The notes under the pieces: generated by a model | Seen by the model: only the letters and a program-made list of their open reading frames with translations | Databases searched by the model: none | Told to the model about the DNA's origin: nothing | Assembly: GCA_002293425.1 (NCBI GenBank) | Contig: DBDE01000003.1 | Location: 47,642 to 80,666, forward strand | DNA from: Alistipes sp. UBA940 | Lineage (GTDB): Bacteria; Bacteroidota; Bacteroidia; Bacteroidales; Rikenellaceae | DNA: 33,025 bases | Direction of reading: 5' to 3' | Position numbers and translations under genes: made by a program | Shown: one piece after another, positions 1 to 6,627 of the stretch | How the letters are laid out: each line of letters begins with the position of its first letter | Position numbering within the stretch: position 1 is the first letter of the stretch

Positions 1-20
1 TCTTGACTCTTGACTCTTGA
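1..20. repeat. Heptamer array TTGACTC within the helicase reading frame
   Basis: Nearly three copies of TTGACTC at the window edge. The helicase frame stays open through them (SSQESRVK on the minus strand), so it is either near the gene end or an in-frame insertion. Confidence 0.7.
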
Positions 21-2401
21 CTGCTGGCGAGCAGCAGCTCGCCCAACAACGTCCCGATCGAGTTCTTCGGGACCGACTTATGGGTCGAAGCCATCAGGTG
101 CAACTCGGTCCGGGCACGCGTCGCGGCGACATAAAAAAGGTTCACCGCATCCACCCCAGCCAACACGCTCTCGCGATAAAACCCCTCGGCAAAACAACTC
201 GACGCCATATCGCGCTTGAAATTGATCGGCACACGACCCATCCCCCCGCCCCCATCCGCCCACACGAAATTGCGCCGCCCGCGAGTCTCCACCCCCAACG
301 GCCACGACAAATAGGGCACCACCACCGCCGTCCACTGCAACCCCTTCGCCTTATGAATTGTACTAACCGTAACGGCATTCGCCCCGCCGCCCATCGCTAT
401 CGACGCCCGCGCCCCGCGCTCGTTCCACCACCGCAAAAACAGCGAAATGTCCGCCACCGAGCGCGCCGAAAAGCTCACTATCTGCTGATGAACAGCCTGA
501 ATATAGGCCACATCGTGACCCCTCTTGTCCAACCCGAAATGCAGCACCGTCTCCTCAAAAGCCCGCTCGGGCGGCATCGTGGCAAGACTGCCTATAAATT
601 CGCCATCATCCAAAGGCGCATCGAACATCCGCCCCAACCAACGGTTCAGCACCGCCCGCTGGATGGAATCGTCGGGGTCGACCGCCAACGACAGCACCGC
701 AATAATGAAACGACTCACCGACGCCGCACCCACCGTCAACGCCTCGCCCGTCACCACCTGATGACCCGCCGCAAGAAGCATCTGCGCCACGGCAGCCCCC
801 TGGGTGTTGGTGCGCACCAGCACGGCAATGTCTCTCGGGGCAAAACCGCGCCCGAGCAAATCCTCCACCCGCTCGACCACCGGCGGCGTCTCGTCGTAAG
901 TGGAAAAGGTAACATAGCCCTCATCCCGCGACGAACGGGGTGTCTGGCGGTGACCGTCGTACGCCCTGTTCAACATATCTTTCAACTCATCGGCCGTCCC
1001 GCGCGAAATATCACCCGCCTCCACGCCCCCCTCGACCAAAGCATTGAGCCGAGTATTTGCCCCCTCGACCAGCAAACCGACAGCGCGATTGTTGAACTCC
1101 ACCACGTTTTTCGCACTGCGGTGGTTGACATCGAGGCTCTCCACCGTCACCCGTCCCGCGCCCATCTCCTCGGCCACCCGGCGCGACAAAATCTGCCAAT
1201 CGCCGCCACGCCAACGATAAATGGCCTGCTTGACATCGCCGATCAGCATCACCGGATCGCCCTGTTCGCCCGCAACGGCATTTCGCAACAGCGGCACGAA
1301 ATTGTCCCACTGAGCGGCGGAAGTGTCCTGAAACTCGTCGATGAAAAAGCGGCTGTACCACGTCCCCGCCTTCTCGAATATCCACGGCGCATCGTTGCCG
1401 CCCACCAGCCCTGCAATAATGCGATTTGTCTGGGCGATAGGCAATATGTTCTCGTCGCGACAAATCCGCTCGATGCGCCGCTGAAGCTCGGAAAGAAGCA
1501 GAAAATTGTGGTGATTCTCCCTCAAAAGAGCAGCACTGCCCACCAGCCGGAAATTGTCGTCATAGAGTCTCTCCATCTCCTCCAACCCCTCCACCTGCCC
1601 CACCTCGGCGCGGACATAGCTGTTCATCGACGCAAACTCGCCCCCCGCAACTTTCCTAAGCCACGGCACCAACCCGCGCGACTTGCCCCGAAAATCGTCC
1701 ACCGTAAGTCCCTGTGCTTCAATGGTTTTCAACAAACTCTCAGCCCTGGTCGAGTAGAGTTTCCGAACCTCGGCCGCCCGAACGATAACCCCCTCGATGG
1801 CCCCCTCGGCCCCCTCCGCCACCGCGCTCCACCGTTCGCCGAAAAGCTCGCCCCCCAACTCGGTCAACGACCGCCGAATATCCCAACTCTCGCCCTGTGC
1901 AATATGGCCAAGGGTGGCGGTGTACAACCGTTTTCCGAGCTCCGCATCCGTCGAACTGTCGTCGATGAGCGCGTCCGCCGCCCGAGCCAGCACCCCCTCG
2001 GTCTCCAACTCGATATTGAAGTTGACCTCGATGCCCAACTCGCGAATGAAAGCGCGGATCAACCGCTGGAAAAACCGGTCGATCGTAAGCACCGCAAAAC
2101 GACTGTAATCGTGCAAAATCAACCCCTGAGCCTCCCTCGCCCGCCTGCGAACCTCGCCCTCCGACATCCCGAGGTCGGCACGAAGACCGTCCAGATAAGC
2201 ACTCTCACCCCCGCCGGCCAACTCGTGCAATCGCAGCAAAATGCGCTCACGCATCTCCTCGGTCGCCTTATTGGTGAACGTCACGGCAAGGATATGGCGA
2301 TACATAGTCGGATCGGCAACCACCGCCCGCACAAACTCATAAGCCAGCCGATAGGTCTTGCCCGAACCCGCCGACGCCGAAACTATCTTAACTCCCGCCA
2401 C
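1..2401 (-). CDS. AddA/UvrD-type superfamily 1 helicase (partial, runs off the window)
   Basis: An uninterrupted reading frame of about 800 residues starts at a GTG at 2401 and leaves the window at base 1. Superfamily 1A helicase motifs appear in order: Walker A SASAGSGKT (residues 8-16), TFTNKATEEM, Walker B FFIDEFQDTS, IGDVKQAIYRWRGG, DVNHRS, STIHKAKGLQW and YVAATRAR. This order fits the Bacteroidota AddA/RecB-like exonuclease subunits that resect double-strand breaks; a C-terminal nuclease domain would lie outside the window, so AddA versus another UvrD-like helicase is unsettled. GTG is chosen because TAA lies eight codons upstream with no ATG between. A promoter-like pair lies at 2482-2513. 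The last visible codons run through a TTGACTC heptamer array (1-20), so the C-terminal side may carry a repeat-derived peptide. Confidence 0.88.
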   Translation of the reverse strand, partial: MAGVKIVSASAGSGKTYRLAYEFVRAVVADPTMYRHILAVTFTNKATEEMRERILLRLHELAGGGESAYLDGLRADLGMSEGEVRRRAREAQGLILHDYSRFAVLTIDRFFQRLIRAFIRELGIEVNFNIELETEGVLARAADALIDDSSTDAELGKRLYTATLGHIAQGESWDIRRSLTELGGELFGERWSAVAEGAEGAIEGVIVRAAEVRKLYSTRAESLLKTIEAQGLTVDDFRGKSRGLVPWLRKVAGGEFASMNSYVRAEVGQVEGLEEMERLYDDNFRLVGSAALLRENHHNFLLLSELQRRIERICRDENILPIAQTNRIIAGLVGGNDAPWIFEKAGTWYSRFFIDEFQDTSAAQWDNFVPLLRNAVAGEQGDPVMLIGDVKQAIYRWRGGDWQILSRRVAEEMGAGRVTVESLDVNHRSAKNVVEFNNRAVGLLVEGANTRLNALVEGGVEAGDISRGTADELKDMLNRAYDGHRQTPRSSRDEGYVTFSTYDETPPVVERVEDLLGRGFAPRDIAVLVRTNTQGAAVAQMLLAAGHQVVTGEALTVGAASVSRFIIAVLSLAVDPDDSIQRAVLNRWLGRMFDAPLDDGEFIGSLATMPPERAFEETVLHFGLDKRGHDVAYIQAVHQQIVSFSARSVADISLFLRWWNERGARASIAMGGGANAVTVSTIHKAKGLQWTAVVVPYLSWPLGVETRGRRNFVWADGGGGMGRVPINFKRDMASSCFAEGFYRESVLAGVDAVNLFYVAATRARTELHLMASTHKSVPKNSIGTLLGELLLASSQESRVK

Positions 2402-2415
2402 GACGTAAAGATAAT

Positions 2416-2450
2416 GATTAATGTTTAATGATTAGTGATTAATGATTTTT
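2416..2450. repeat. Degenerate heptamer array (TTAATGA type)
   Basis: About four to five imperfect copies of a 7-bp unit (TTAATGA/TTAGTGA) lie directly upstream of the helicase GTG start. The array is one of the dispersed 7-bp-period arrays in this window and probably forms part of the helicase 5' leader. Confidence 0.6.
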
Positions 2451-2481
2451 TTGCACTATCTTTCTCCTCGCATTGCTCGTC

Positions 2482-2513
2482 GAAAGATAGGCTGCGGTTC
2501 GGATAATCGCAAA
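2482..2513 (-). promoter_or_regulatory. Candidate promoter of the AddA/UvrD-like gene
   Basis: Read on the minus strand, TTTG (2510-2513) is followed after 20 nt by TATCTTTC (2482-2489), one base off the Bacteroidota -7 box TAnnTTTG. It lies about 80 nt upstream of the GTG start, with a heptamer repeat array between them. Confidence 0.5.
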
Positions 2514-2517
2514 TAAA

Positions 2518-2549
2518 TTTGCATTATTCCTCACCTTGCACTATCTTTG
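2518..2549 (+). promoter_or_regulatory. Promoter of rpsF-rpsR-rplI
   Basis: TTTG (2518-2521), a 20-nt spacer and a perfect TAnnTTTG box TATCTTTG (2542-2549) match the Bacteroidota housekeeping promoter. It leaves a leader of roughly 30 nt before the rpsF ATG. Confidence 0.8.
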
Positions 2550-2584
2550 CGGGCTCAATTATTAACTAATAAGTTTTTAAACAA

Positions 2585-2983
2585 ATGAACAATTACGAAA
2601 CCGTTTTCATCGCCACACCCGTGCTGAGCGACGCTCAGGCCAAAGAGGTGCTCGGCAAATTCCAAGGTGTCATCACCGAGAACGGCGGACAAATCGACAG
2701 TGTCGAAGACTGGGGGCTCAAAAAACTCGAATACCCCATTCAAAAAAAGTCCACCGGATTCTACTATCTCGTCGAATTTTCCGGCCAAGGCGACATCATC
2801 GCCCCACTGGAAACCCAATTCCGCCGAGACGAGCGCATTCTGCGATTCCTCACCTTCCGCAAAGACAAAGACGCACAGGAATACTCTGTGCGCCGTCGCA
2901 ACAAACTGGCCGGAAAAGTGAACGAACCCGCAAAAACCGAAGAACCCGCAGTCGAACCCGTTAAAGAACAGGAGGCAGAATAA
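2585..2983 (+). CDS. rpsF: 30S ribosomal protein S6 (bS6)
   Basis: A 132-residue protein beginning MNNYETVFIATPVLSDAQ, the usual start of Bacteroidota S6, with the core of alternating strands and helices (residues 1-97) and an acidic, Glu/Pro-rich tail (about 105-132). S6 binds S18 and 16S rRNA in the platform of the 30S subunit. The gene leads an S6-S18-L9 operon with rpsR one base after its stop. The single-strand binding protein gene found between rpsF and rpsR in many other phyla is absent, as is normal in Bacteroidota. It has a strong promoter at 2518-2549. The identification is secure. Confidence 0.97.
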   Translation: MNNYETVFIATPVLSDAQAKEVLGKFQGVITENGGQIDSVEDWGLKKLEYPIQKKSTGFYYLVEFSGQGDIIAPLETQFRRDERILRFLTFRKDKDAQEYSVRRRNKLAGKVNEPAKTEEPAVEPVKEQEAE

Positions 2984-2984
2984 T

Positions 2985-3266
2985 ATGGCAGCACCTCAAC
3001 AAGCACAGTCGGAAATTCGCTATCTGAACCCGCTGAGCGTAGACGTAAAAAAGAAAAAATATTGCCGCTTCAAAAAGCTGGGAATCAAATATGTCGACTA
3101 CAAAGATCCCGAATTTCTGAAAAAATTCCTCAACGAACAGGGCAAAATCCTGCCCCGCAGGCTCACCGGAACCTCTCAGAAATTCCAAAAAAAGGTGGCT
3201 CAGGCAGTAAAAAGGGCACGCCATCTGGCTCTGCTGCCCTTCGTAACCGATAATATGACGCGATAA
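2985..3266 (+). CDS. rpsR: 30S ribosomal protein S18 (bS18)
   Basis: A 93-residue basic protein containing the S18 hallmarks KKKKYCRFKKLGIKYVDYKD near residues 21-40 and the RRLTGTSQKFQKKV helix near residues 58-71, which contacts 16S rRNA beside S6. The N-terminal leader of about 15 residues (MAAPQQAQSEIRY) is typical of the phylum. It starts one nucleotide after the rpsF stop and ends three nucleotides before rplI, so the three genes are almost certainly cotranscribed and probably translationally coupled. Confidence 0.97.
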   Translation: MAAPQQAQSEIRYLNPLSVDVKKKKYCRFKKLGIKYVDYKDPEFLKKFLNEQGKILPRRLTGTSQKFQKKVAQAVKRARHLALLPFVTDNMTR

Positions 3267-3269
3267 ACT

Positions 3270-3707
3270 ATGGAAATCATACTGATCAAAGATGTCGAAA
3301 AGCTGGGCTACGCCAACGACATCGTGGATGTGAAGCCCGGGTATGCCAACAATTTTCTGATCCCCTCGGGAGTTGCGCGCGTCGCAACCGCAACAGCAAG
3401 GAAAATTCTGGCCGAAAACCTCAAACAACGGGCCCACAAAGATGCCAAAATCGAAGCCGACGCAAACGCACTGGCCGAAAAGATCGCCAACCTGCCCCTG
3501 ACCTTCAAAATGAAGGCCGAAGAGGGACGCATCTTCGGCTCGGTGACCTCGCAAATGATCGCCGACGCGCTGGCCGAAAAGGGTGTGACCATCGACCGGA
3601 AAGATGTTTCCGTCGATGCATTCAAGACCCTGGGCTCGTACACCGCAGAAGTGCGGTTGCACAAAAATGTTCGCGGAACCATCAACTTCACCATCGAAGA
3701 AGAATAA
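3270..3707 (+). CDS. rplI: 50S ribosomal protein L9 (bL9)
   Basis: A 145-residue protein starting MEIILIKDVEKLGYANDIVD and continuing KPGYANNFLIPSGVA, the conserved L9 N-terminal 23S rRNA-binding domain. A long connecting helix (about residues 45-75) follows, then the C-terminal domain with GRIFGSVTSQMIADAL. Length and architecture are normal for bL9. It is the last gene of the S6-S18-L9 operon and is followed 20 nt later by a hairpin terminator at 3728-3764. Confidence 0.97.
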   Translation: MEIILIKDVEKLGYANDIVDVKPGYANNFLIPSGVARVATATARKILAENLKQRAHKDAKIEADANALAEKIANLPLTFKMKAEEGRIFGSVTSQMIADALAEKGVTIDRKDVSVDAFKTLGSYTAEVRLHKNVRGTINFTIEEE

Positions 3708-3727
3708 GTCTCCGTCGCATTCCATTT

Positions 3728-3764
3728 AAAAAACCCACCCTCCGCAAATGGAAGGTGGGTTTTT
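3728..3764. terminator. Bidirectional terminator between rplI and higA
   Basis: AACCCACCCTCC (3732-3743) pairs with GGAAGGTGGGTT (3750-3761) around a short loop, with one mismatch. The stem has A-rich sequence on the left and T-rich sequence on the right, so it can end transcription from both the rplI operon (+) and the convergent higBA pair (-). Confidence 0.85.
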
Positions 3765-3769
3765 AGTTG

Positions 3770-4135
3770 TCAAACCCCCAACACGATAGCGGGGTCGATG
3801 TCGAGTTTTTTGCTGATGTCGCGCGCCATCTTGAACGTGGGGTCGGAGCGACCCGAAACAATATCGTTCACCCGCGACGGACTAACACCCAGCAACTCCG
3901 CCAACCCACGCTGAGTGAGCCCCATCTCGTACATCCGCAACTTGATGATGTCCATAAACGACGGTTGGCCAATCGGATACATAACCTCGTCGTAGTCGGC
4001 TACCAAATTTGACAACAACACCAACTCGACCATATTTTTGTCGTCCAAAGGGGTATCCTCGTCGGTGATAGGTAACAGTTCTTCTACGCGCGCTATCGCC
4101 GCCATATACTGTGCTTCGTTCTCGATCCGTGTCAT
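3770..4135 (-). CDS. higA: HigA-type antitoxin, XRE-family HTH regulator
   Basis: A 121-residue protein with an acidic N-terminal half (residues 1-60, rich in Glu and Asp) and a C-terminal helix-turn-helix, LTQRGLAELLGVSPSRVNDI (about 73-92), of the XRE/Cro class. It overlaps the end of the upstream toxin gene by ATGA (4132-4135), the usual toxin-first higBA order. The HTH probably lets it repress the higB promoter, where an inverted repeat is present, and the protein should neutralise HigB. The HigA assignment rests on gene order and the HTH; the exact antitoxin subfamily is uncertain. Confidence 0.85.
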   Translation of the reverse strand: MTRIENEAQYMAAIARVEELLPITDEDTPLDDKNMVELVLLSNLVADYDEVMYPIGQPSFMDIIKLRMYEMGLTQRGLAELLGVSPSRVNDIVSGRSDPTFKMARDISKKLDIDPAIVLGV

Positions 4136-4419
4136 TTCAATCGTGTTTTATCGTATTGTAAATGGGTGAAAATATGTCTGATGTAAACTGTTTTTATACT
4201 AAATTTCACAACTACCACCAATCTGTAATCGTTCCCCTTGATGTTAAAAACATATCGCTGGTCGCCAACGCTGTCGACACTGTTGAATGTCTTTTTCATA
4301 TCGGCAAAACATTTCCAGTTCGCTCGACACGTTTTTTTGTACCAATCTTCGAACGCCGCTTTGGCCCTTGGCTGTTCGCGATAGAATAATACCAACGTTC
4401 GGTGTGCAAATACTCTCAT
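4132..4419 (-). CDS. higB: HigB-family mRNA interferase toxin
   Basis: A 95-residue basic protein beginning MRVFAHRTLVLFYREQPRAK, with the HigB-family features WYKK, ANWKCFADMKKTFNSVDSVG (about 34-53), RYVFNIKGNDYRLVVVVKF (about 55-73) and a C-terminal YIRHIFTHLQYDK. These are the conserved blocks of RelE-fold HigB toxins, which cut mRNA on the ribosome. His and Lys residues expected for catalysis are present in the C-terminal block, so it looks intact. It precedes higA with a 4-nt overlap and has its own promoter 12 nt upstream of the ATG. No truncation is visible. Confidence 0.88.
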   Translation of the reverse strand: MRVFAHRTLVLFYREQPRAKAAFEDWYKKTCRANWKCFADMKKTFNSVDSVGDQRYVFNIKGNDYRLVVVVKFSIKTVYIRHIFTHLQYDKTRLK

Positions 4420-4430
4420 CTTTCAAACCA

Positions 4431-4482
4431 CAAATATAGTGCAAAAGTTCGGTTTTACAAAATTTAATTCTATTTTACCGAA
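4431..4482 (-). promoter_or_regulatory. higBA promoter with overlapping inverted-repeat operator candidate
   Basis: On the minus strand TTTG (4458-4461), a 19-nt spacer and TATATTTG (4431-4438) form a perfect Bacteroidota promoter. TTCGGT (4448-4453) and ACCGAA (4477-4482) are inverted arms flanking the -33 region, a plausible HigA binding site for autorepression. The promoter is seen directly; the operator role is inferred. Confidence 0.7.
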
Positions 4483-4487
4483 TTTTT

Positions 4488-5483
4488 TTACACCGTTTCG
4501 AACCCTTGCGCGCGGAGGGGAATGGAGGAGCCATCCGGCGTCACCAACGCCGCACCCGTCCCCGCAGCAGTGATGTGGCCCACAACCTCGATACCAACAC
4601 CCAACTGCACAACCCGCTCCTGCAACCCCAACGGCACAGTAAACAGCAACTCGTGATCATCCCCGCCATTCAACGCCGCAACCACCGGATCGATATTCAA
4701 CTCCTCGGCCAACGCATAACTCTCCTTAGCAATCGGCAACCGGTCGAGATAAATCCGCGCCCCGCACCCGCTCGCACGGCAAATATGCAACAAATCACTC
4801 GCCAATCCGTCGCTAATGTCGATCATCGAGGTCGGCACAATCCCCGCCCCAGTCAACGCATCCACGACATCCTTCCTCGCCCCGGGCCGCAACTGCCGCT
4901 CCAAAAGATACTCATAACCGGCAAACCGAGGCTGCGGATCGTCAACCTCCCTGAGGGCCCGCTTCTCTCGCTCCAACAAATGCAACCCCAAATATGCCGC
5001 CCCGAGATTGCGCGTGATACATATCAAATCGTGCTCCTTAGCCCCGCTGCGACGAACAATCCTGGCCTTAGGAACCGTCCCGAAAGTGGTCACGGCAATC
5101 GCAAACCCCGTCACCGAAGCCCGCGTATCGCCCCCCGCAATCTCCATCCCCAACTCCGAACAAGCCCTCCGAGCTCCGGCATAGAACTGTTCCAAATCCT
5201 CGACACTCAGCTTAGCCGAAACTCCCAGCCCGAAAAGCACCCGCCCAGGCAACCCGTTCATAGCCAAAATGTCACTCGCGCCAACCGTAACCGCCTTATA
5301 GCCAAGGTGTTCCAACGGAAAATAGGTCAAATCGAAGTCGACCCCCTCCAACATCATATCGGTGCTCAAAAGCGAAAAATTACGCCCATCCGCAATCACC
5401 GCCGCATCGTCGCCCACCGTGCCCATCAACCGCTCGATGAGCCCGAACTCGCCCAGAGCCGAAATCTCAGTACGTTTTTTCAT
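4488..5483 (-). CDS. thiL: Thiamine-monophosphate kinase ThiL
   Basis: A 331-residue protein of the PurM/ThiL ATP-binding superfamily. It shows TVGDDAAV (about 22-29), STDMMLEGVDF (about 40-50), IAGGDTRAS, MIDISDGLASDL and NGGDDHELLFTVP, which bind Mg-ATP and thiamine phosphate in ThiL. The enzyme phosphorylates thiamine monophosphate to the cofactor thiamine diphosphate, which the PFOR encoded in this window needs. Length is normal. It is transcribed divergently from adk out of a 40-bp gap. Its -7 box (5489-5496) ends only five nucleotides before the ATG, so the message may be leaderless. Confidence 0.95.
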   Translation of the reverse strand: MKKRTEISALGEFGLIERLMGTVGDDAAVIADGRNFSLLSTDMMLEGVDFDLTYFPLEHLGYKAVTVGASDILAMNGLPGRVLFGLGVSAKLSVEDLEQFYAGARRACSELGMEIAGGDTRASVTGFAIAVTTFGTVPKARIVRRSGAKEHDLICITRNLGAAYLGLHLLEREKRALREVDDPQPRFAGYEYLLERQLRPGARKDVVDALTGAGIVPTSMIDISDGLASDLLHICRASGCGARIYLDRLPIAKESYALAEELNIDPVVAALNGGDDHELLFTVPLGLQERVVQLGVGIEVVGHITAAGTGAALVTPDGSSIPLRAQGFETV

Positions 5484-5488
5484 ATCGA

Positions 5489-5520
5489 CAAAAGTAGTAA
5501 ATTTGTAGAAAATTTTTCAA
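5489..5520 (-). promoter_or_regulatory. thiL promoter, very close to the start codon
   Basis: TACTTTTG (minus strand, 5489-5496) matches TAnnTTTG, and TTG lies 21 nt upstream (5518-5520). Only five nucleotides separate the box from the ATG at 5483, which predicts a leader of roughly zero length. Confidence 0.6.
5498..5505 (+). promoter_or_regulatory. adk -7 promoter box
   Basis: TAAATTTG matches TAnnTTTG and lies 18 nt before the adk ATG. The -33 position holds only a T-run. The box is back-to-back with the thiL -7 box, one base apart, so the two polymerases should compete for this site. Confidence 0.6.
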
Positions 5521-5523
5521 CCA

Positions 5524-6099
5524 ATGACCAACATCGTACTCTTCGGTGCCCCGGGAGCCGGAAAAGGGACACAAGCCTGCCTGGTCGCCGCGCAATTCGG
5601 CCTCAACCACGTCTCCACAGGCGAAATCATCCGCCGCGAAATAGCCGCCGAAACCGCCATCGGCCTCACCCTGCGCGACTCCATCGGTCGTGGCGAGCTC
5701 GCGCCCGACAGTCTGGTAACGGAAATAATCGAAAACATAGTCCACAACCACCCCAGCAACATCTTCGACGGCTTCCCCAGAACCATCCCCCAAGCCCGGG
5801 CCCTCGACGAAATAATGAAACGGCACAACCTGCAAATCGACGCAATGATAGAACTCGTGGTGCCCGAAGAGATACTCGTGGAGCGGATCCTGCTCAGGGC
5901 GCAATGCAGCCACCGAGCCGACGATGCCGACGAAAGCATCATCCGCAACAGAATAGAGATATACCACGCCCAAACCGAGCCCGTGGCCGACTTCTACAAA
6001 CGGCAAAAAAAATATATCTCCATCGACGGCAACCGACCCGTCGAACAAACCCACGCAGAACTCGCCGCGGTGCTGAGCAAGTTGAGAATTGAGAGTTGA
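5524..6099 (+). CDS. adk: Adenylate kinase, short form
   Basis: A 191-residue enzyme interconverting ATP + AMP with 2 ADP. The P-loop GAPGAGKGTQ (residues 8-17), STGEIIRREIA (AMP site) and FDGFPRTIPQA (about 81-91) are all intact. The long zinc-lid insertion is absent; the short lid reads LLRAQCSHRADDADESIIR, so this is the short-type enzyme. The final residues LRIES and the stop codon (6097-6099) lie inside a GTTGAGA/ATTGAGA heptamer array (6081-6108), so the native C-terminus may have been replaced by repeat-encoded residues. The rest of the length is ordinary. Confidence 0.95.
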   Translation: MTNIVLFGAPGAGKGTQACLVAAQFGLNHVSTGEIIRREIAAETAIGLTLRDSIGRGELAPDSLVTEIIENIVHNHPSNIFDGFPRTIPQARALDEIMKRHNLQIDAMIELVVPEEILVERILLRAQCSHRADDADESIIRNRIEIYHAQTEPVADFYKRQKKYISIDGNRPVEQTHAELAAVLSKLRIES

Positions 6100-6108
6100 G
6101 AATTGAGA
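6081..6108 (+). repeat. Heptamer array GTTGAGA/ATTGAGA at the adk stop
   Basis: Four 7-bp units (GTTGAGA, ATTGAGA, GTTGAGA, ATTGAGA). The third unit contributes the adk stop codon. A long hairpin follows immediately. Confidence 0.85.
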
Positions 6109-6141
6109 ATTGTTTTCGACTCCTGCGGAGTTGAAAACAAT
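6109..6141. terminator. Long hairpin between adk and atpK (likely transcription end for both)
   Basis: Fifteen-base arms, ATTGTTTTCGACTCC (6109-6123) and GGAGTTGAAAACAAT (6127-6141), pair fully apart from one G-T position, around the loop TGC. There is no clear U-run, so termination is inferred from its position between convergent gene ends. A second degenerate 7-bp array (TTAATCA/CTAATCG type, about 6143-6170) lies between it and the end of atpK. Confidence 0.6.
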
Positions 6142-6169
6142 CGTTAATCATTAATAGCTAATCGCTAAA

Positions 6170-6619
6170 TCAAAGCACCGTGCTCACCAGGAACACCGTG
6201 GCCAGACCCAAAATGGCGTAAAGCTCCGGAAAAGCGGCCAAAATCATCGTCTTACCCATAACGTCGTGGCCCTGACCAATCGCCGCAATCCCATTAGCGC
6301 AAACCTGCGACTGCATATAAGCACTGGCAATCGACACCGCACCCATCAACAACCCACAACCGAAAATCGCCGCCCCAGCAAAAACACTCATCTCCGGAAC
6401 AATCGACCCACTCAACAAAAAATAGCCCGCAAACCCATAAAGACCCTGAGTAGAAGGCAACACCGAAAGGGTCATAAACTGTCCGAACTTACCCGGAGCC
6501 TGCTTCATAGCCCCAACCGCCGCCATCCCGCAAATACTCGTCCCAACGGCACTCGCCAAACCGGCCAAACCAACCATCAACGCAACGCCAACATAGGCCA
6601 AAATCACTGCTGTAGTCAT
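6170..6619 (-). CDS. atpK: V/A-type ATPase membrane rotor subunit K (proteolipid)
   Basis: A 149-residue, very hydrophobic protein made of two fused helical hairpins, the four-helix form of the c/K subunit. The second hairpin carries the ion-binding carboxylate in AAFPELYAI (Glu132). The first hairpin has LPSTQGLYG instead of an acidic residue. Leu54, Thr57, Gln58, Gln103 and Glu132 align at one constant offset with the Na+ ligands known from Enterococcus hirae NtpK (L61, T64, Q65, Q110, E139), which suggests sodium rather than proton coupling. It is the last gene of the operon, 8 nt after atpI. Confidence 0.93.
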   Translation of the reverse strand: MTTAVILAYVGVALMVGLAGLASAVGTSICGMAAVGAMKQAPGKFGQFMTLSVLPSTQGLYGFAGYFLLSGSIVPEMSVFAGAAIFGCGLLMGAVSIASAYMQSQVCANGIAAIGQGHDVMGKTMILAAFPELYAILGLATVFLVSTVL

Positions 6620-6627
6620 AACAAAAT

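Noticed and set aside
17..2428. An 803-codon open frame on the plus strand
   Set aside because: It is the mirror of the helicase gene on the minus strand, is rich in His, Arg and Pro, and has no recognisable motifs. Other long plus-strand frames over the minus-strand genes (for example 4506-6092, 6727-8391, 9169-10494 and 10491-12380) were rejected for the same reason.
3770..4135. higA as a prophage repressor
   Set aside because: No phage genes are nearby, and the ATGA overlap with a HigB-type toxin explains it better.
6081..6108. Heptamer arrays as CRISPR or CRISPR-like repeats
   Set aside because: The units are 7 bp with no spacers, and no cas genes are present.
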